From Dipetalonema caudispina (Eukaryota; Nematoda; Chromadorea; Rhabditida; Onchocercidae): a stretch of 64,000 bases of DNA. Every line of letters starts with the position of its first letter. Position 1 is the stretch's first letter. Shown here one piece after another: positions 52,101 to 64,000 of this stretch. Under the pieces are notes generated by a model. The model was not told the DNA's origin. It searched no databases and was given only the letters and a program-made list of their open reading frames with translations. The position numbers and the translations under genes were made by a program. The stretch spans positions 310,001 to 374,000 of the forward strand of contig JABVXV010000022.1 of the NCBI GenBank assembly GCA_013365325.1. The letters are read 5' to 3'.

Positions 52101-53619
52101 TTTATTCTTCTCCGCACCGAACTTCTGATATCATTTATCAAGAATTTGGAACTAATTCGAGAGTAGCTAGCGATAAAATTATCAGTTGCAATATTTTAAA
52201 GTTTCCAAAATGTACTATTTTGTCACGTTAATATTACCTGTAAAATCTTCTATGAATTTTTGAGCATTCACATTTTAAGAATAATATTTTTGAAGTACGA
52301 ATTAGCTTACATTGATTCCAAATAATTTTAATTAAATTAGGGATCAAGCAAAGAGAAAGTTATGCAAGATGAAAAACCTCATAATGATCATCAGAAAAGA
52401 GCAGTAATAACGGCAGAAGCAGCAACATCTACCATTACAACAATCTGTGATACAATTATTGTATCCGAAAATAACATTACGAAAGGAAAGAAATCATTGA
52501 AATGTTGTCGCTGCGATAAATCCGACATAAGCAAAATGCATTCGACATTAAACTCGAAAGTAACGTTGGGAAGAAGACGTTACTTGAAAAGGTATTGCGT
52601 ATTTCAATCGAACCCTATGAATATAAATGAGAAAACATGCAATTAATCATGAAATGAAAGGGAAAATAAATGAATAATCAAGAATTAAACAAAAGAAAAA
52701 AAAACACTAAGGACTAATCTAACATTTATTAAAAGGAGTTGTATTTTCGGAAATAATTCGAATCATTTCTCGACAACATTGAATTCGGAAAACGATGAAT
52801 GATAAAATTGAAGCCAAACTTGTTAATTTGTTGTTTCACTGGCATCTAGTTTGAAAAATACCAAATAGAAATTTGCAAATTAAATTATTACTCATTTTTT
52901 CATCTTTCTTTGCAGACAAACAAATGCACGAGTTGCTTTGCAACACAAACCAAAAAGTATTTCGACCGCCAAAGAGCGCCGAGGTGTGAAAATTTTCGGC
53001 ATTATTTTAGGTTGTTTTGCAATTTGTTGGACACCGTTTTTCATGTAAGCAATTTTTTAATACTGTAACAGAACAGTTTAAAATTTGCAGTAATGAATAT
53101 TTGTCGTAAGCGTAATTACATACTCCTTAAAAATTTACCTGCGATTCTTTGAAAACTAGAGAGTACCACTTGCAATTTGCGGAATGTTTCCTGCAGTAAA
53201 AGAGCAAATTCAATTTCTAGTATTACTGATTTCCAGCAGACTGATTGGTATGTCCTTTGAAGATTGCTATTTAGAGACTTTGTTTTTTAGTTTAAGTTGA
53301 AAAAAAAACTTCAAACTTCTAGAATGTATGTAGTGGTGCAGTTCTGTTCATCATGTCAAATTGATTCTCATATATGGATGTTTATCACTTGGCTGGGATA
53401 CAGCAATTCGGCAATGAATCCAATTATTTACACGGTATAATGGAACTGCAATATTGTTATCTATCACTGAAGGACGAGAAGTACAAGTGATAGCGTTAAA
53501 ACTTTTTGACACCTGAATGATTTTTTTCCTAATTTCAGGTTTTCAATCACGATTACCAGAACGCTCTGAAAGGATTATTTCGTGGAAGTAAAAAGCAAAC
53601 AATGCATGTAAAGCGATAA
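49188..53619 (+). CDS. Biogenic amine GPCR (rhodopsin family)
   Basis: Exons: 49188-49334, 49410-49530, 50067-50254, 50923-51111, 51211-51313, 51701-51852, 52341-52591, 52916-53044, 53323-53434, 53539-53619; 490 residues, phases join. Seven helices: TM1 (FAILVIWTIAANMLVFVVLY), TM2 (NLAFSDLCLGIIVLPLSS), TM3 with the amine-binding Asp in SADILCSTASIWNLSIVGLD and the DRYWAIT motif, TM4 (SVWLSSALISLAPLLGW), TM5 (IYSATGSFFIPLIIMFFVYY), TM6 (FAICWTPFF), TM7 (WLGYSNSAMNPIIYT, NPxxY). Extracellular Cys residues before TM3 and TM5 fit the usual disulphide. A long third intracellular loop (about 170 residues, with a Cys cluster CKECEEC) and a short tail fit serotonin, octopamine or dopamine receptors; the WNLSIVGLDRYWAIT wording suggests the SER-5-like group, unproven. 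The N-terminus is only seven residues before TM1, and two out-of-frame ATGs precede it. Confidence 0.93.
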
Positions 53620-53948
53620 GAATCTCGAAAATTTTAACTACGGTAAAGCAGAAGCAAAAGAGACACGAAGCGGGTCGGTGTTGTAGCCTGATGTGACAGT
53701 GATCCATAAGAGGTGGTGCATCATATCAACCTTTTGCGATACAATTAAGTACCAACGAATGTGCTGACAAAATTTGGATCAAACTTTTTTATTGTTCATC
53801 TAAGACACATTGCATTTTGCAAACAAGATAATTTATAAACCGCACATTGTAAACAAAAATATTAACAATTTCAAATGAATTAGCCAAATCATCTTGGAAA
53901 AAAGACGTGTCCGACAATTTATATTGCTTCAAAAATTTTTATGAAATA
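53620..53948. other. Short convergent 3' intergenic region
   Basis: 329 bases between the stops of the GPCR (+) and the methyltransferase (-), shared by both 3' UTRs. An AATAAA on the minus strand (53788-53793), 155 bases past the methyltransferase stop, can serve that gene. Confidence 0.6.
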
Positions 53949-56712
53949 CTAAGGAGTATTATATTCAGAATTCAATTTTGCAACCAGTGTGCTAAGTTCC
54001 TTGATTTTTTCCGCCCCAACTCGGCAGCAACCACCTATCACTTTCACACCTAAATTCTTCCATGCCATTAACTGCCCCATATCGGGAAACACACATTCGC
54101 TACTTCTCCATCTGAAAGAATATTTACATGCTGAGCATAACAGTTTAAAATTTGTCACTTAAAAGAGTCATACCACTCAACAAAGGTTATTGGGTAATTA
54201 AGTGCTCATTTATAAGAAATGCAGCCTAGTTTTTTTGTTTTTCATTTCTATTTTGCGAATTATTCTTATCAGTAATAAAAAGTGAAAAGATCATGGGAGG
54301 GTCTTTCTGGGAAGAAAAATCCCGCAAATGACAAACTAAAATTGAAAAGAAAAAGCAACTTTTTCGTGACACAATCGTATGCTTCTCCACTGCTCGGATA
54401 AACAATAAATGGTAACGAATTGACTGAGGTACTAGCAGATTGCAACAGTGGCGTTATATAATTTGGTGATGTGCAGTTAATTCCTGAATTCTTCAAACTT
54501 GAAATTTCAGGACCCAAAATTTTATCTAAGGAACTTTTCTATGTCATTTCAATGCGGTAGTAAATTCGTGAGAGAGAAACTTTAGACGAACATACCTATT
54601 CCAAGAATGTTGAGATGATTTGAAATTTTCTCTACACTTTCGCAGAAACTCTCATTGTGATTGGTTTGTTCACCATTCTGCAACGACTAATCTATGAGTT
54701 AAAATATTTGACAGTTTAGATTAGTCTAGACATCCAGCTGCAAAAAATAACAGTAACACAGCTTGATTTCAAAACATCACTAAATTCAAAATTTACCTTA
54801 CAAGAAAACGATATCCAGAAATTATACGAATAATCAATAGAATCAGCTGCTTTCAGTATAGCCATAGCTTCCTTGCATGATGGAACTGTTTCGTAAGCTA
54901 TAACTTTGAGACCTGCTTGAAGCAATGGTATGGTTTGTTGTATATGATAATTAACCATAACCTTCAATATTAAAAAAGATAAATTCGTATGTTGATCGAT
55001 TTAATCTTCAACAGAGCGCAAAATGCTTTGCTACAACCCATGTTCAAGTTTCTACTGGATTTAAATGATGATCCATACCTGCTCTTCAAGCACATCAACA
55101 TAATCGCCATTATACTCGGAACCATCATTAAAAATTACACCATATGGTCCTACTGAACCAACTACCATTACTTCTTTCCCAACTGAACATTCTTCAGTTG
55201 CCTGTTTTGCCAGTGAAACCAATTTCTGTTTTAAAAAAGACATTTAAAATATATATGTTAACCATACCATAATTTAAATTAATGACATGAAATATGACAG
55301 TTTAAAGTGCGCGAAACACATGTCTTGTCGGAAATCCGAAAATTTTTTTTACGATAACTATATCCAAATAAAATTAACTTGTGCTTGTAGAATTCTTCTC
55401 ATTTAAGTGATTATCATATGAACTGTAATTTGATGAAAGTTATAATGTGTAACATAAATCATTTTGCTTATAATCATCCTTACTTAAGACATGTAAGATA
55501 TGATTGTAAAACAATGCACTTTGTAATTCACATTTACCAAAGGATTTCCGACATACCATGGCAATAAATCACATTTAAATTAATTTCAACCATATTTTCG
55601 AAAGGATTGCTACACAATAGCCCTTATTCTTTATGCTTAATACAGGATTGTAATACAATATTTTTTGTATTGCTACTCCCACTTCACATATATCTATACA
55701 TATATAGTTGTATGAAAACAATGAGTTACCAATTTTAGAATCTTTGGCTTTATTATTTAACTGCAATTTTCTACCTTCTTGTTCTAGTAAAAATCTTCGA
55801 TGTTATATAACTAACATCTAATATCCAATCACAGCTCTCTCAAATCAGCAAACAGAAATTCCACGCCATGTCTATCTAAATTTAATTTGTATGCTAATTT
55901 TTTAGTGAACTCAACAAGCCTTATCAGATGAAAGCGTAATAAGTTACCTTCAAGGACGATTCAGCAGCAGCCTTCGTCATACCACGTGAACTCATCATTG
56001 TACTTACACAAGCGTGATAGGTGTTTGTAAGAATAATATCGCTGCCAGCTTCGATGAAGCTAAATGGTCAATGTAATATAACAATGCATTCTATAAATAG
56101 ATTGAAAAAGATGACAAATATCGCAGAAGAAGTCTAAACATCTATTGCGTTAGTTACATATCCACACTTCAGAACAGTACGTGAAAGTGCTGAATTAAAT
56201 ATCATTATTGAAACACACCGCTAAGGTATGTGATACCCGTTAAGAAACCAAGAAGTGTTATACACCGGGATAATTAACAGTTAATGATACCAAAGGTCTG
56301 ACTTACTTCAATACTCATACCTATGCAAGGTTATTGATAGAATTCACATGTGATATACATACCGTTTATGTACCTGAAGTATAAGATTGGGATTGTCGAA
56401 CAATGCTGCAGAGCTCCAAAGTGAATTATTCTGTAATATTCATGTGTTGTTCTTTTGGGCTTCATTCACAATACCAGTGATTGCTTTATGATCTTGCAAA
56501 AAGAATGAAGTAAGAACTAAGATTAATCTTAGGAATTTCTGCATTGTTTTTAAGAAATATGCTATTAATAAATAGAAAAATAAATAGATGGAAGTAATTG
56601 CACTTATTTATTCATAACAGTTTACCTCAACATTATAACCTGCTGCTTCCAACTCAGTACCAAAGCCACCATCCAAAATTTGAATTTTCTTCCATGCAGA
56701 ATGCACATCCAT
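53949..56712 (-). CDS. Homocysteine S-methyltransferase (BHMT/MmuM family)
   Basis: Exons: 56626-56712, 56363-56430, 55948-56059, 55079-55225, 54797-54961, 54596-54677, 54360-54483, 53949-54111; 315 residues, the usual size for the single-domain MmuM/HMT type. It transfers a methyl group (from S-methylmethionine, AdoMet or a betaine) to homocysteine in the cytosol to make methionine. Motifs in order: ILDGGFGTELE at the N-terminus, ALFDNPNLILQVH, FIEAGSDIILTNTYHA, VGSVGPYGVIFNDGSEY, GLKVIAYETVPS, the zinc ligand in GIGINCTSPNYITPLL, FIVYPSSGEAYD and GVKVIGGCCRVGAEKIKEL with the two other zinc Cys residues. All three zinc ligands are present, so it should be active. The methyl donor cannot be told from sequence. 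Confidence 0.93.
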
Positions 56713-58949
56713 TCCTCTTGCAACATAAAAACAAAGCTTAGCACATTCAAATAAATATTCGTTAGGCACTGTATCTACCAGAAACAACTGTTCCGTGCCT
56801 CACATATTCAAACAGTAGTGTTCCATAAGATAAGATGATAGTGGGAAATTACCAATCAGGAATGATTTTACCATGGTAGATTAGCGAGTTTCGAGGATGA
56901 AACAGTATTCCGAATCAATGAATTCCAATAATGAAATAGTACTCCAAATTGGTTAATTCCGAGAATAAAACAACGATATTTCGAATTCATGAATTATGAA
57001 AATGAAAGGAAACAATCGCTCCCGTTAAAGTTAATAAATGAAATCAATCAATTAAACTCAAATAATATCGAAATAATCAGTTTATGAAAATGAGATAGAC
57101 TGAACTGTCATCAAAACAGATCAGTGTATAAGGTTGAAAGGGAGAAGGAGAGAGGAAGAGAGTAGGAAGTGATGAAATTTGAGAAATGAGGAAAATTGAA
57201 GGAAGTCAGTTAGGTTCAACGCTGTTGTAAGTGACAGAACGAAAGGAAAATGTTGTGGGAGCGAGCGACAGAGTATGAAAGGGTAAGTAATAACGAGATA
57301 CATTTAATTACCGGGTCAATTGTGTTTTTTAGTTGATGATAAGAAAACGTGTAACCTGGCAAGTTATGACCTGATAATGTTGGAAATCCTTGTGAAGTTT
57401 TTCGCCATAATAAATTAAACCAGGGATCGGTTCAATTTTCAATCGTTAAAGTTTCTTTTGCATTATTCACTCATTTTTAACGGTGTGCAAATCTTACCTG
57501 ATAAATAAATGCATCACTTAATAGAAGTAACAATGAGAAGGAAATAGAATAAGTTCCCGAGAAATCATCATGTATCGTTGATTCAGTAGAAGCATGATGC
57601 ATATGTGTTCTCATGAACTTTTTTTAATATGGATAGTTGCAATACAATCCATGATGGTATCAATATAACCGAATTGGAATTGGAAATGAAATTAGTATGA
57701 TGTAAAGTAAAACATTACATGAGTACCTACAGAAACAGCATGAGATATTTCTCAGCGCATACTTTTGATAAATTTACTGATGCCATGTAATCGATAAATT
57801 AACTGATTATTAGTTGTTCTTTCTTGAACAATTCTTGTGCCTGTATAATTTTATTATTAATGTAAGTGAACGAATGATACATACCCTATAACATGACTAG
57901 GAAGAGCTGATAACAGTAGTGATAAATAATAATAAATAATGGAAAAAAATCCTACTAGATATTTTACATACATTTTACGTTTCATTCTAAAAATCTATTC
58001 TATTGATTTTATCATTACTACTATGAATTACAGTTGTAGCCACGAATAATCCAAATAGTAATTGAAAAGAACGGAACAATTCAAACTTCTCCACAGTAAA
58101 TAATGTCCCATTCTTCAAAATTCAAATGATAAATTATATTAATTCATGGATTTCTTTGTGCAAAATGATAGCAATAAGCTTCTCACGACATGATACAAAA
58201 AAGGAATAATAACTATACAGCAAGAGATGCCATTTGAGCTTCATGCAACTAATTAATTGGTAAACAGAATGCCCATTGTGTTTAAGTGAATACAGATTGA
58301 TTTTACATGATCTATGAAGCAATGAGATCACTCAAATAACAAATTTGAATTTTTCTCATCACCAAAATGACGATTGCCATATAAATAAAAATCTTCTTTT
58401 TCTTTCTTGTTGCAATACAGTTTGTAAAAAAAAAAAAAAAAAAAAAAATTGGAAAAATATTAGAATTCTAGAATTGGCAACGAAGGAAAGCTGGACGAAA
58501 TTTTGAAACTAAGATCTAAACAAAACAAATTCTCTTAAATGGAGACAAGAAAAATTTAGGGTAAATTCAGAAGAATGTTGGAAATTTGTCAGCAACATAA
58601 GTTACACAGAAACGGCATTCGTTTCTGGCAAATATCATTCTGATGATACTGCTTCAAACAATAAGAATTCTGAAGTTATTCATTAGTCCTGAGAAGCTAT
58701 TGAAGACTGTTCATCTTGCGCCAAAGACCAAAAATGACGATTTCATTAGGTTGAATGTAGTATCGTGCAGATCATCAAATGGTTGGACAATTAATATCCA
58801 AAGATGCTGAAAATTCTCAGATTTTAGAAATTAAACGATAGTTTTGATGAAGGTTCATTCTAATAAATCAGGATTTAATATTTTCTCAAATCGGATTCGA
58901 ACTGCAGAACTACTGAAAGATGAAACACATCCAAGCAAAGCTTGATATT
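56713..58949. other. Intergenic stretch with degenerate repeat and poly(A)
   Basis: No gene found. A degenerate repeat lies at 56889-57025, a purine-rich tract at 57130-57250 and a long A run at 58426-58448. Confidence 0.5.
56889..57025. repeat. Degenerate tandem repeat, unit about 37 bp
   Basis: Variants of GAATTCCGAGAATGAAACA followed by GTATTCCGAAT recur about four times (near 56890, 56926, 56964 and 56998). The pattern is clear by eye, the copies are diverged. Confidence 0.55.
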
Positions 58950-61900
58950 TCAATTCTGATTCATATTTAAATTCCTGGTGCCATAAATCGTAAATACCAT
59001 ACTTGGATTATAATGAGGCACAGCACATCCATTTGCGGTACCAATTGTTGTTTGGAACTCCGGACTAGGTAAGCCTAGCATAGCTAAATCATTATCTGTT
59101 GGATGAAGTGGATACCAACGTGACGTACCATCCAAAACATACGGATCTATAGAACACAACAGTTTCTTTCGATAAATGAGGGCCAATTAAAAGCATTTGC
59201 TACTATACACTAATTTTCTGTCCTTTTCCTTCTATAACTTTTAAAAGGAGATATTGAGGGTCAGCCATAATCACCAAGAACAGAGCCAGAGAATAGATAG
59301 AAAGAAAGAGTGTAAAGAGTACTAATCCGAACTGTAAACAATCAAACCATTAGAAAGCACAACACAGGCCAATATATGAAGGATCCTCATAGCATTAAAT
59401 TAAAATCACCTGAAAGACTAATGACGAGTTTTCCTAAAGCGTTGTTATCATTGAGTTTATCGTAGTCCCACACCGTAAATTCCAGGTAATGACTGTATAG
59501 TTCATGAAACGGTATTGTATATTCCAGTGTTTGATCCCATACTGGATCTGAGGTATTTGGCACGAATTTAGTACGACGCTTGCTAGATACTCTGAAAATT
59601 ATATACCTAAGGTATTTATAACTCTATACATTCCTCTGGGGATTTTTGGATATACTGAGAAAAAAACATGTTGAGAAGTAAATTCATTTTGTAGGTTATT
59701 GCAATAGTATTTACCTTCTTCCAGGTAACAAGTAGACCTTCACGAAAGGATTCGGATAAAATGTTGCATTACAATACTGACGATATGCGAGGCTCCTAGC
59801 CGAAAGTACTGTTACCATTAGTGTTGATGTTGGTCGGTTGTATGCTATGGCTACGTTCAAATAACCCAACGTATCAGGCTAAAAACAGGATACAAGTAAG
59901 AATATCAAATGTCAAAAGAAAAAAAATCTAAAAATGAATGCTTTCCAATATGTTTTTAAAATGAATAGATTACCAAGGAAGTTCATACTTATCAATTTGT
60001 CAATTTTCTAGCGAGTGTTGTCTCATCACAAAATTAATAAATTCTTAATTTTTCACGTTAAATATGAGCTTTGACTTTTCAGTCTTCCACTCTCCTTCTG
60101 CAAATTAAAAAAGTCCACCTGAACGGACTAGATAAACTAGCATAAAATATTGGAAAACTAATAATTTCAAATCTTTTCCATTTATTAAAAATTATCCTTT
60201 AAATTCAAGGTCCATATAATTTGCTTTATCATGATTGCCTCGGATGAAAATCAGTTGAAAATAATGTTAAGAGATGAAGAAGTAATTATGTAATGAAGCT
60301 ACCTGTTGCATGCAGGCAACATGGTTACGTGATTGTAAAGTAACCGTTTTACTGTTCAATGATGATTTCAAAGCAGCATAAGAATCTGAAGAGTGAGAAG
60401 TCTGTCCATCTGCGCAACGATGTGCAGGTACTGGAGGAGCCTCAGATTTTTGTGAGCGATCACGTGTTTCATCTGTAATGCATTACTTGATTTTTGCTGA
60501 GTGCTGCAATAAAATTTTTCAACAAAAAATCATACCATATTTTCGTTCTCGTTTGCTTTTTTGCTTTTCAATGTCTTTGCTTCTCCCGAGATCACTCGAC
60601 GTCACTTGCACACTGCTTATCGGATTGCTTGAAAATGAAAACATTGTTAACCAAAAAAGGCATTGTATCCTAGAGATCTTCCAGGATAAACTGTTACAGA
60701 GTTAAGCATTAAACATTCTAATGAGCATTGGTTTATCACAGAATCAATTGATATCTTTCTAACGCTTCGAACTCTTAAAGTGTCCCAGAACACTTCTATA
60801 AATGCTTACAGCAAAGCAGTCCATTTTCTATTAGCACAGTATATAGCTAAATTACTTACTGCTAAACCGAAAATTGCTTTATGAGATAATTATAGAATAT
60901 CAGAATAAAACTAATTTCCAATGATATTGCTAATAATGTGTAAGAAAGGGTATAAAATATCAGCAACCTAGCAACGACCACTTCAATTTCACCCCGACTG
61001 GCGGCTATCACTTGCTCCACTTCTTCGAATGTTTTTCCAGTTAATAATACACCATTCCATTCCAGAACACGATCTCCTAAATATAAAATCATCAAACATA
61101 TTTCCATGAATTTATAAACAAGAGCAGCTTAATGCTATGAAATGAAATTAATGAATTTTTTTTTTTTTCATTTTAAATACAATATACACACTCACTCCCT
61201 GGTTTGTCATGTTCATTTTATTTTAGGAAAAAAATAGGACTGGAAAATTTATTTTCAATTATTTTTTTCACTATATTCACTCCAGTTAACACGAACGATT
61301 TACATAATATAAGTAATCTAACGATAGTTTGATAGATCTTTGGATGATGTGGTGTAACTACATGTCGGGACAAGCCATACAAGGAATCTCTTGGACGATA
61401 TTTACAATATTTGTGACCTGACTGTATTGTTTTATTATTATGTTAATTAAATGGTTGATTGCTAAAACTACTTTATTACTTGCTAATACAATTCAATATC
61501 CATCCTTCTTGAAACTGTTGCAAGCATGCGATGCTGCATATTTATTATCACCTATTTTGAGGTATTCAAATTAGTTTTGAAAGAAATGGCATTCAAAGGA
61601 TGGTAAAATTATTTAACACATTGTTTTTGACTATTGTTAATTTTCATTGGTAATATGTTTTGCATATGAAAATTGATTATTGACGAGTTTTAACCTTCTT
61701 TGATCTCGCCTAATGTTTCTCGAGCCTTTCCACGATTTACTGTTGATACGAAAGCTGCAAGTTCACCATTTGGGAGTTTTTTACCACCTATTACTCGAAT
61801 ACCAAGGTCTGCAACAGAGTCATCAAACTTCTGCAGACTGTGAATTCTAAATTTTAAAATTTAATTCTCATTTATTCATGCTTTGATAATGATTTTGCAT

Positions 61901-62898
61901 TGCAATTTGAGTTCCTTCAGATTTTTTGAAGACTTCACTCTATTTGCACAAGGAACCACTACTAATATTCCATAATTGCAATAACACTTCCGTGAGATGA
62001 AACAAGCGCTCATTACACTGTACTTCTTCAATATTTCAAAAATAAAACCATTGTAAACATTGGTGTCGTGATATTTGCGTGTTAACAGAATCTTCTTAAT
62101 GTTTGCCGGATAAATCCGGTCGCGTTGTGTTATAGCAGCAGCTGTTCCATCGATATCATCGAATGATTGCTTCGACTGACTTCCAGTTAATTCTCTTACC
62201 TATTAATATTTATATTAAGTAAATAACTTCATGAAATCACCAAGTGGTTGTAACTATGATAGTTGTACACTGTCTTTAAAAAAATGAATGTACACTTCAT
62301 TATCAAACATTTCAACGAGCAAATCAAAAATGGATTAGATTGATGTATTGGTTATTTGATAGTTTTAAATACTCAAAATGATCAAGTAATAATTTTTATT
62401 TGCTGATATCTATGTAACAAAACATGCATGTTGCATGAGTTTGGAATACTCTTTCTTCGAAGGTCAATAATATAAATATTTAAATTGCCGAAATCAACTT
62501 TTGGTTTGCGAGATCTAAGAGTATTTGTCAGATTGCAGAAAAAAATTCGATTACACCAATCCACTCTAGGACTTTTGAATTCTTTTGTATTAATTTAATA
62601 AAGAAAAAAAAAAAAACCTTGATTTAGCGTTGCTAAGCTTAGAGTACTCTTTTAAAAGAACTTATCACCTAAAACACTTGTTACAACTTTAAGCATTGCA
62701 GACTAGCAAACTAATCGACTATATTAAAACTACTAAGGCAATATCTAAGTGCTAGAAGATTTACAAATCAATTAAAATATTACCATAAAATGATAAATTT
62801 TTCTAGATTTTCAAATCCTACGGTACAATAGAAACCTACTCGATTTCTCCGCGCCTTTTTGTCGTAGCGTCCGAGGCTAGAGACGTGGTTGTAATCGC
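58950..62898 (-). CDS. Active-zone PDZ-C2 protein (Clarinet/RIM/Piccolo type), 5' end off the right edge
   Basis: Exons found: 62840-62898, 62087-62199, 61695-61846, 60968-61076, 60536-60627, 60303-60472, 59715-59878, 59410-59591, 58950-59146; all phases join and give about 412 C-terminal residues. A PDZ domain (LGIRVIGGKKLPNGELAAFV ... GDRVLEWNGVLLTGKTFEEV) closely follows the RIM/Piccolo PDZ (GDEVLEWNGRLLQGATFEEV). After a Ser-rich, basic linker comes a C2 domain: LGYLNVAIAYN, LMVTVLSARSL, NPFVKVYLLPGRR, KRRTKF, DPVWDQTLEYTI, LEFTVWDYDKLNDNNALG, and DGTSRWYPLHPTD. Loop 1 has Asn-Pro where Ca-binding C2 domains have Asp-Pro, so calcium binding is doubtful. The protein stops about 50 residues after this single C2, without a second C2, which fits C. 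elegans Clarinet (CLA-1) better than UNC-10/RIM. Such proteins cluster synaptic vesicles at release sites. Confidence 0.82.
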
Positions 62899-64000
62899 CT
62901 GAATGAATATGTCAGCTGAGCAGTTAAATTTGAAAGCACGCATAAATGTCAACAAAATGATACTTCTTGAAAATGGGAAATGCATGATATGAATTGGCTG
63001 AACAATTGGTTTGGTCTTATTTTTCGAATTAAATAGCATTTTTTGACCCTAATTTTTATAGACTTTAATACTATTCAAGAAATTAATAAGCTTTTTTTTT
63101 CTCCTTTTTCTGTGATAAGTTCATGCTTCACCTACTTTGTACATGTTTCGTCAAATAAAATATAATTCCTTTTAAGAATATTCTTTATATTTTAGAAAAA
63201 TTTTGCATAAATAAGCATGGCTTATTTGTATGGCTAGACTATGAAATTTAGCAGCGTTTTAATTCAAAAATCCCCCTCCCCTCCCCGAAAAAAAAAAAAG
63301 GATATAATTTACAAAAATGCTTAATTAATCAGTGCTTAATATTTCCCATTTTCCGAGACAATGCAATTATGCAATCAATTCCACCGTATTAAAAGTGAGA
63401 CGCTACAATGCAAAAGATTTACAACTTCTCTTCAAAGATATAAATTTCAGCAGCTACATAGAATAAATACAATTGCTATAGCTGCTTCGTTTTATCAGAA
63501 AATGAATAAATAACTATACAATAATGACGAATTTTAGTGCAATAGTAAAAAGAAAAGAAAAGAGAAAAAAACTTCATTTGAACCTAGTCAAATAACTGAC
63601 AAATTACATTACTTTGTACTATTGATAAAGTATATAAAATATCAATAATAACTTCAAGAACAACTTAAGTGATGAATGCACCTCATAAAATTCCTTTTTC
63701 ATTCATAAATGTAATGAAATATGAAAAGAAGTCATTATACAATGATTAATTCAAATGTACGGGACTGAAATGTAATATCACTCAGCCACCACAAGCACCA
63801 TAACATAATTTCAATATCACATGTCAACAATGTTGGGCAATACATTTTCAGTTTTCAGCATACTAACCATCGAACATCAACTGCTTCCATAACTCAACAG
63901 ATATTTAAACTATGTTTATGATCGGATTATAGAGTAACACATTCATTTTTTACAGTCGAAAATCTTTCATGTAACTTTTCAAACCACCATATTATCAATC
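62899..64000. other. Probable intron or upstream part of the active-zone gene
   Basis: The model requires more 5' exons since 62840-62898 begins in phase within a coding frame. I found no further exon here. The sequence is AT-rich with A and T runs. Confidence 0.45.

Overview
The window reads as nuclear DNA of a nematode, most likely a filarial one. It is AT-rich, genes are split into short exons by compact introns with T-rich TTTCAG/TTTTAG acceptors, and the recognisable proteins are animal ones: a GATOR2 subunit, an Integrator subunit, an apyrase, an NDRG protein, a biogenic-amine GPCR and a synaptic active-zone PDZ-C2 protein. There is no sign of bacterial operons, tRNA or rRNA genes, or CRISPR. 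I rebuilt gene models by hand from splice sites, reading phase and family resemblance. For every complete model except the tentative ones, the exon lengths sum to a multiple of three, which is an internal check.

Layout. 1-4.9 kb (-): MIOS, cut at the left edge. 5-16.5 kb: mostly non-coding, with two tentative small genes on the minus strand (9.26-9.89 kb membrane protein; 12.75-13.51 kb secreted peptide). 16.5 kb (+): a short tail-anchored ORF. 16.9-21.4 kb (+): an R3HCC1/R3HCC1L-family gene. 21.4-28.7 kb: T-rich gene-free DNA with simple repeats. 28.7-33.5 kb (+): NDRG. 35.6-39.8 kb (-): an ENTPD4/uda-1 type apyrase whose largest intron carries a decayed mariner. 41.1-44.0 kb (-): INTS14. 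44.0-49.2 kb: gene-free DNA between two divergent genes. 49.2-53.6 kb (+): aminergic GPCR. 53.9-56.7 kb (-): homocysteine S-methyltransferase. 58.9 kb to beyond 62.9 kb (-): PDZ-C2 active-zone protein of the Clarinet/RIM/Piccolo type, entering from the right edge.

The genes do not form a pathway. They are independent transcription units, arranged convergently (NDRG with ENTPD4; GPCR with the methyltransferase) or divergently (INTS14 with the GPCR). Points most worth a second look: the mariner insertion with both inverted repeats and TA duplications; the TAATG uORF/start overlap, or one-base A-run error, at the ENTPD4 start; the active-zone protein ending soon after a single C2 domain; and the upstream small membrane ORF before R3HCC1L.
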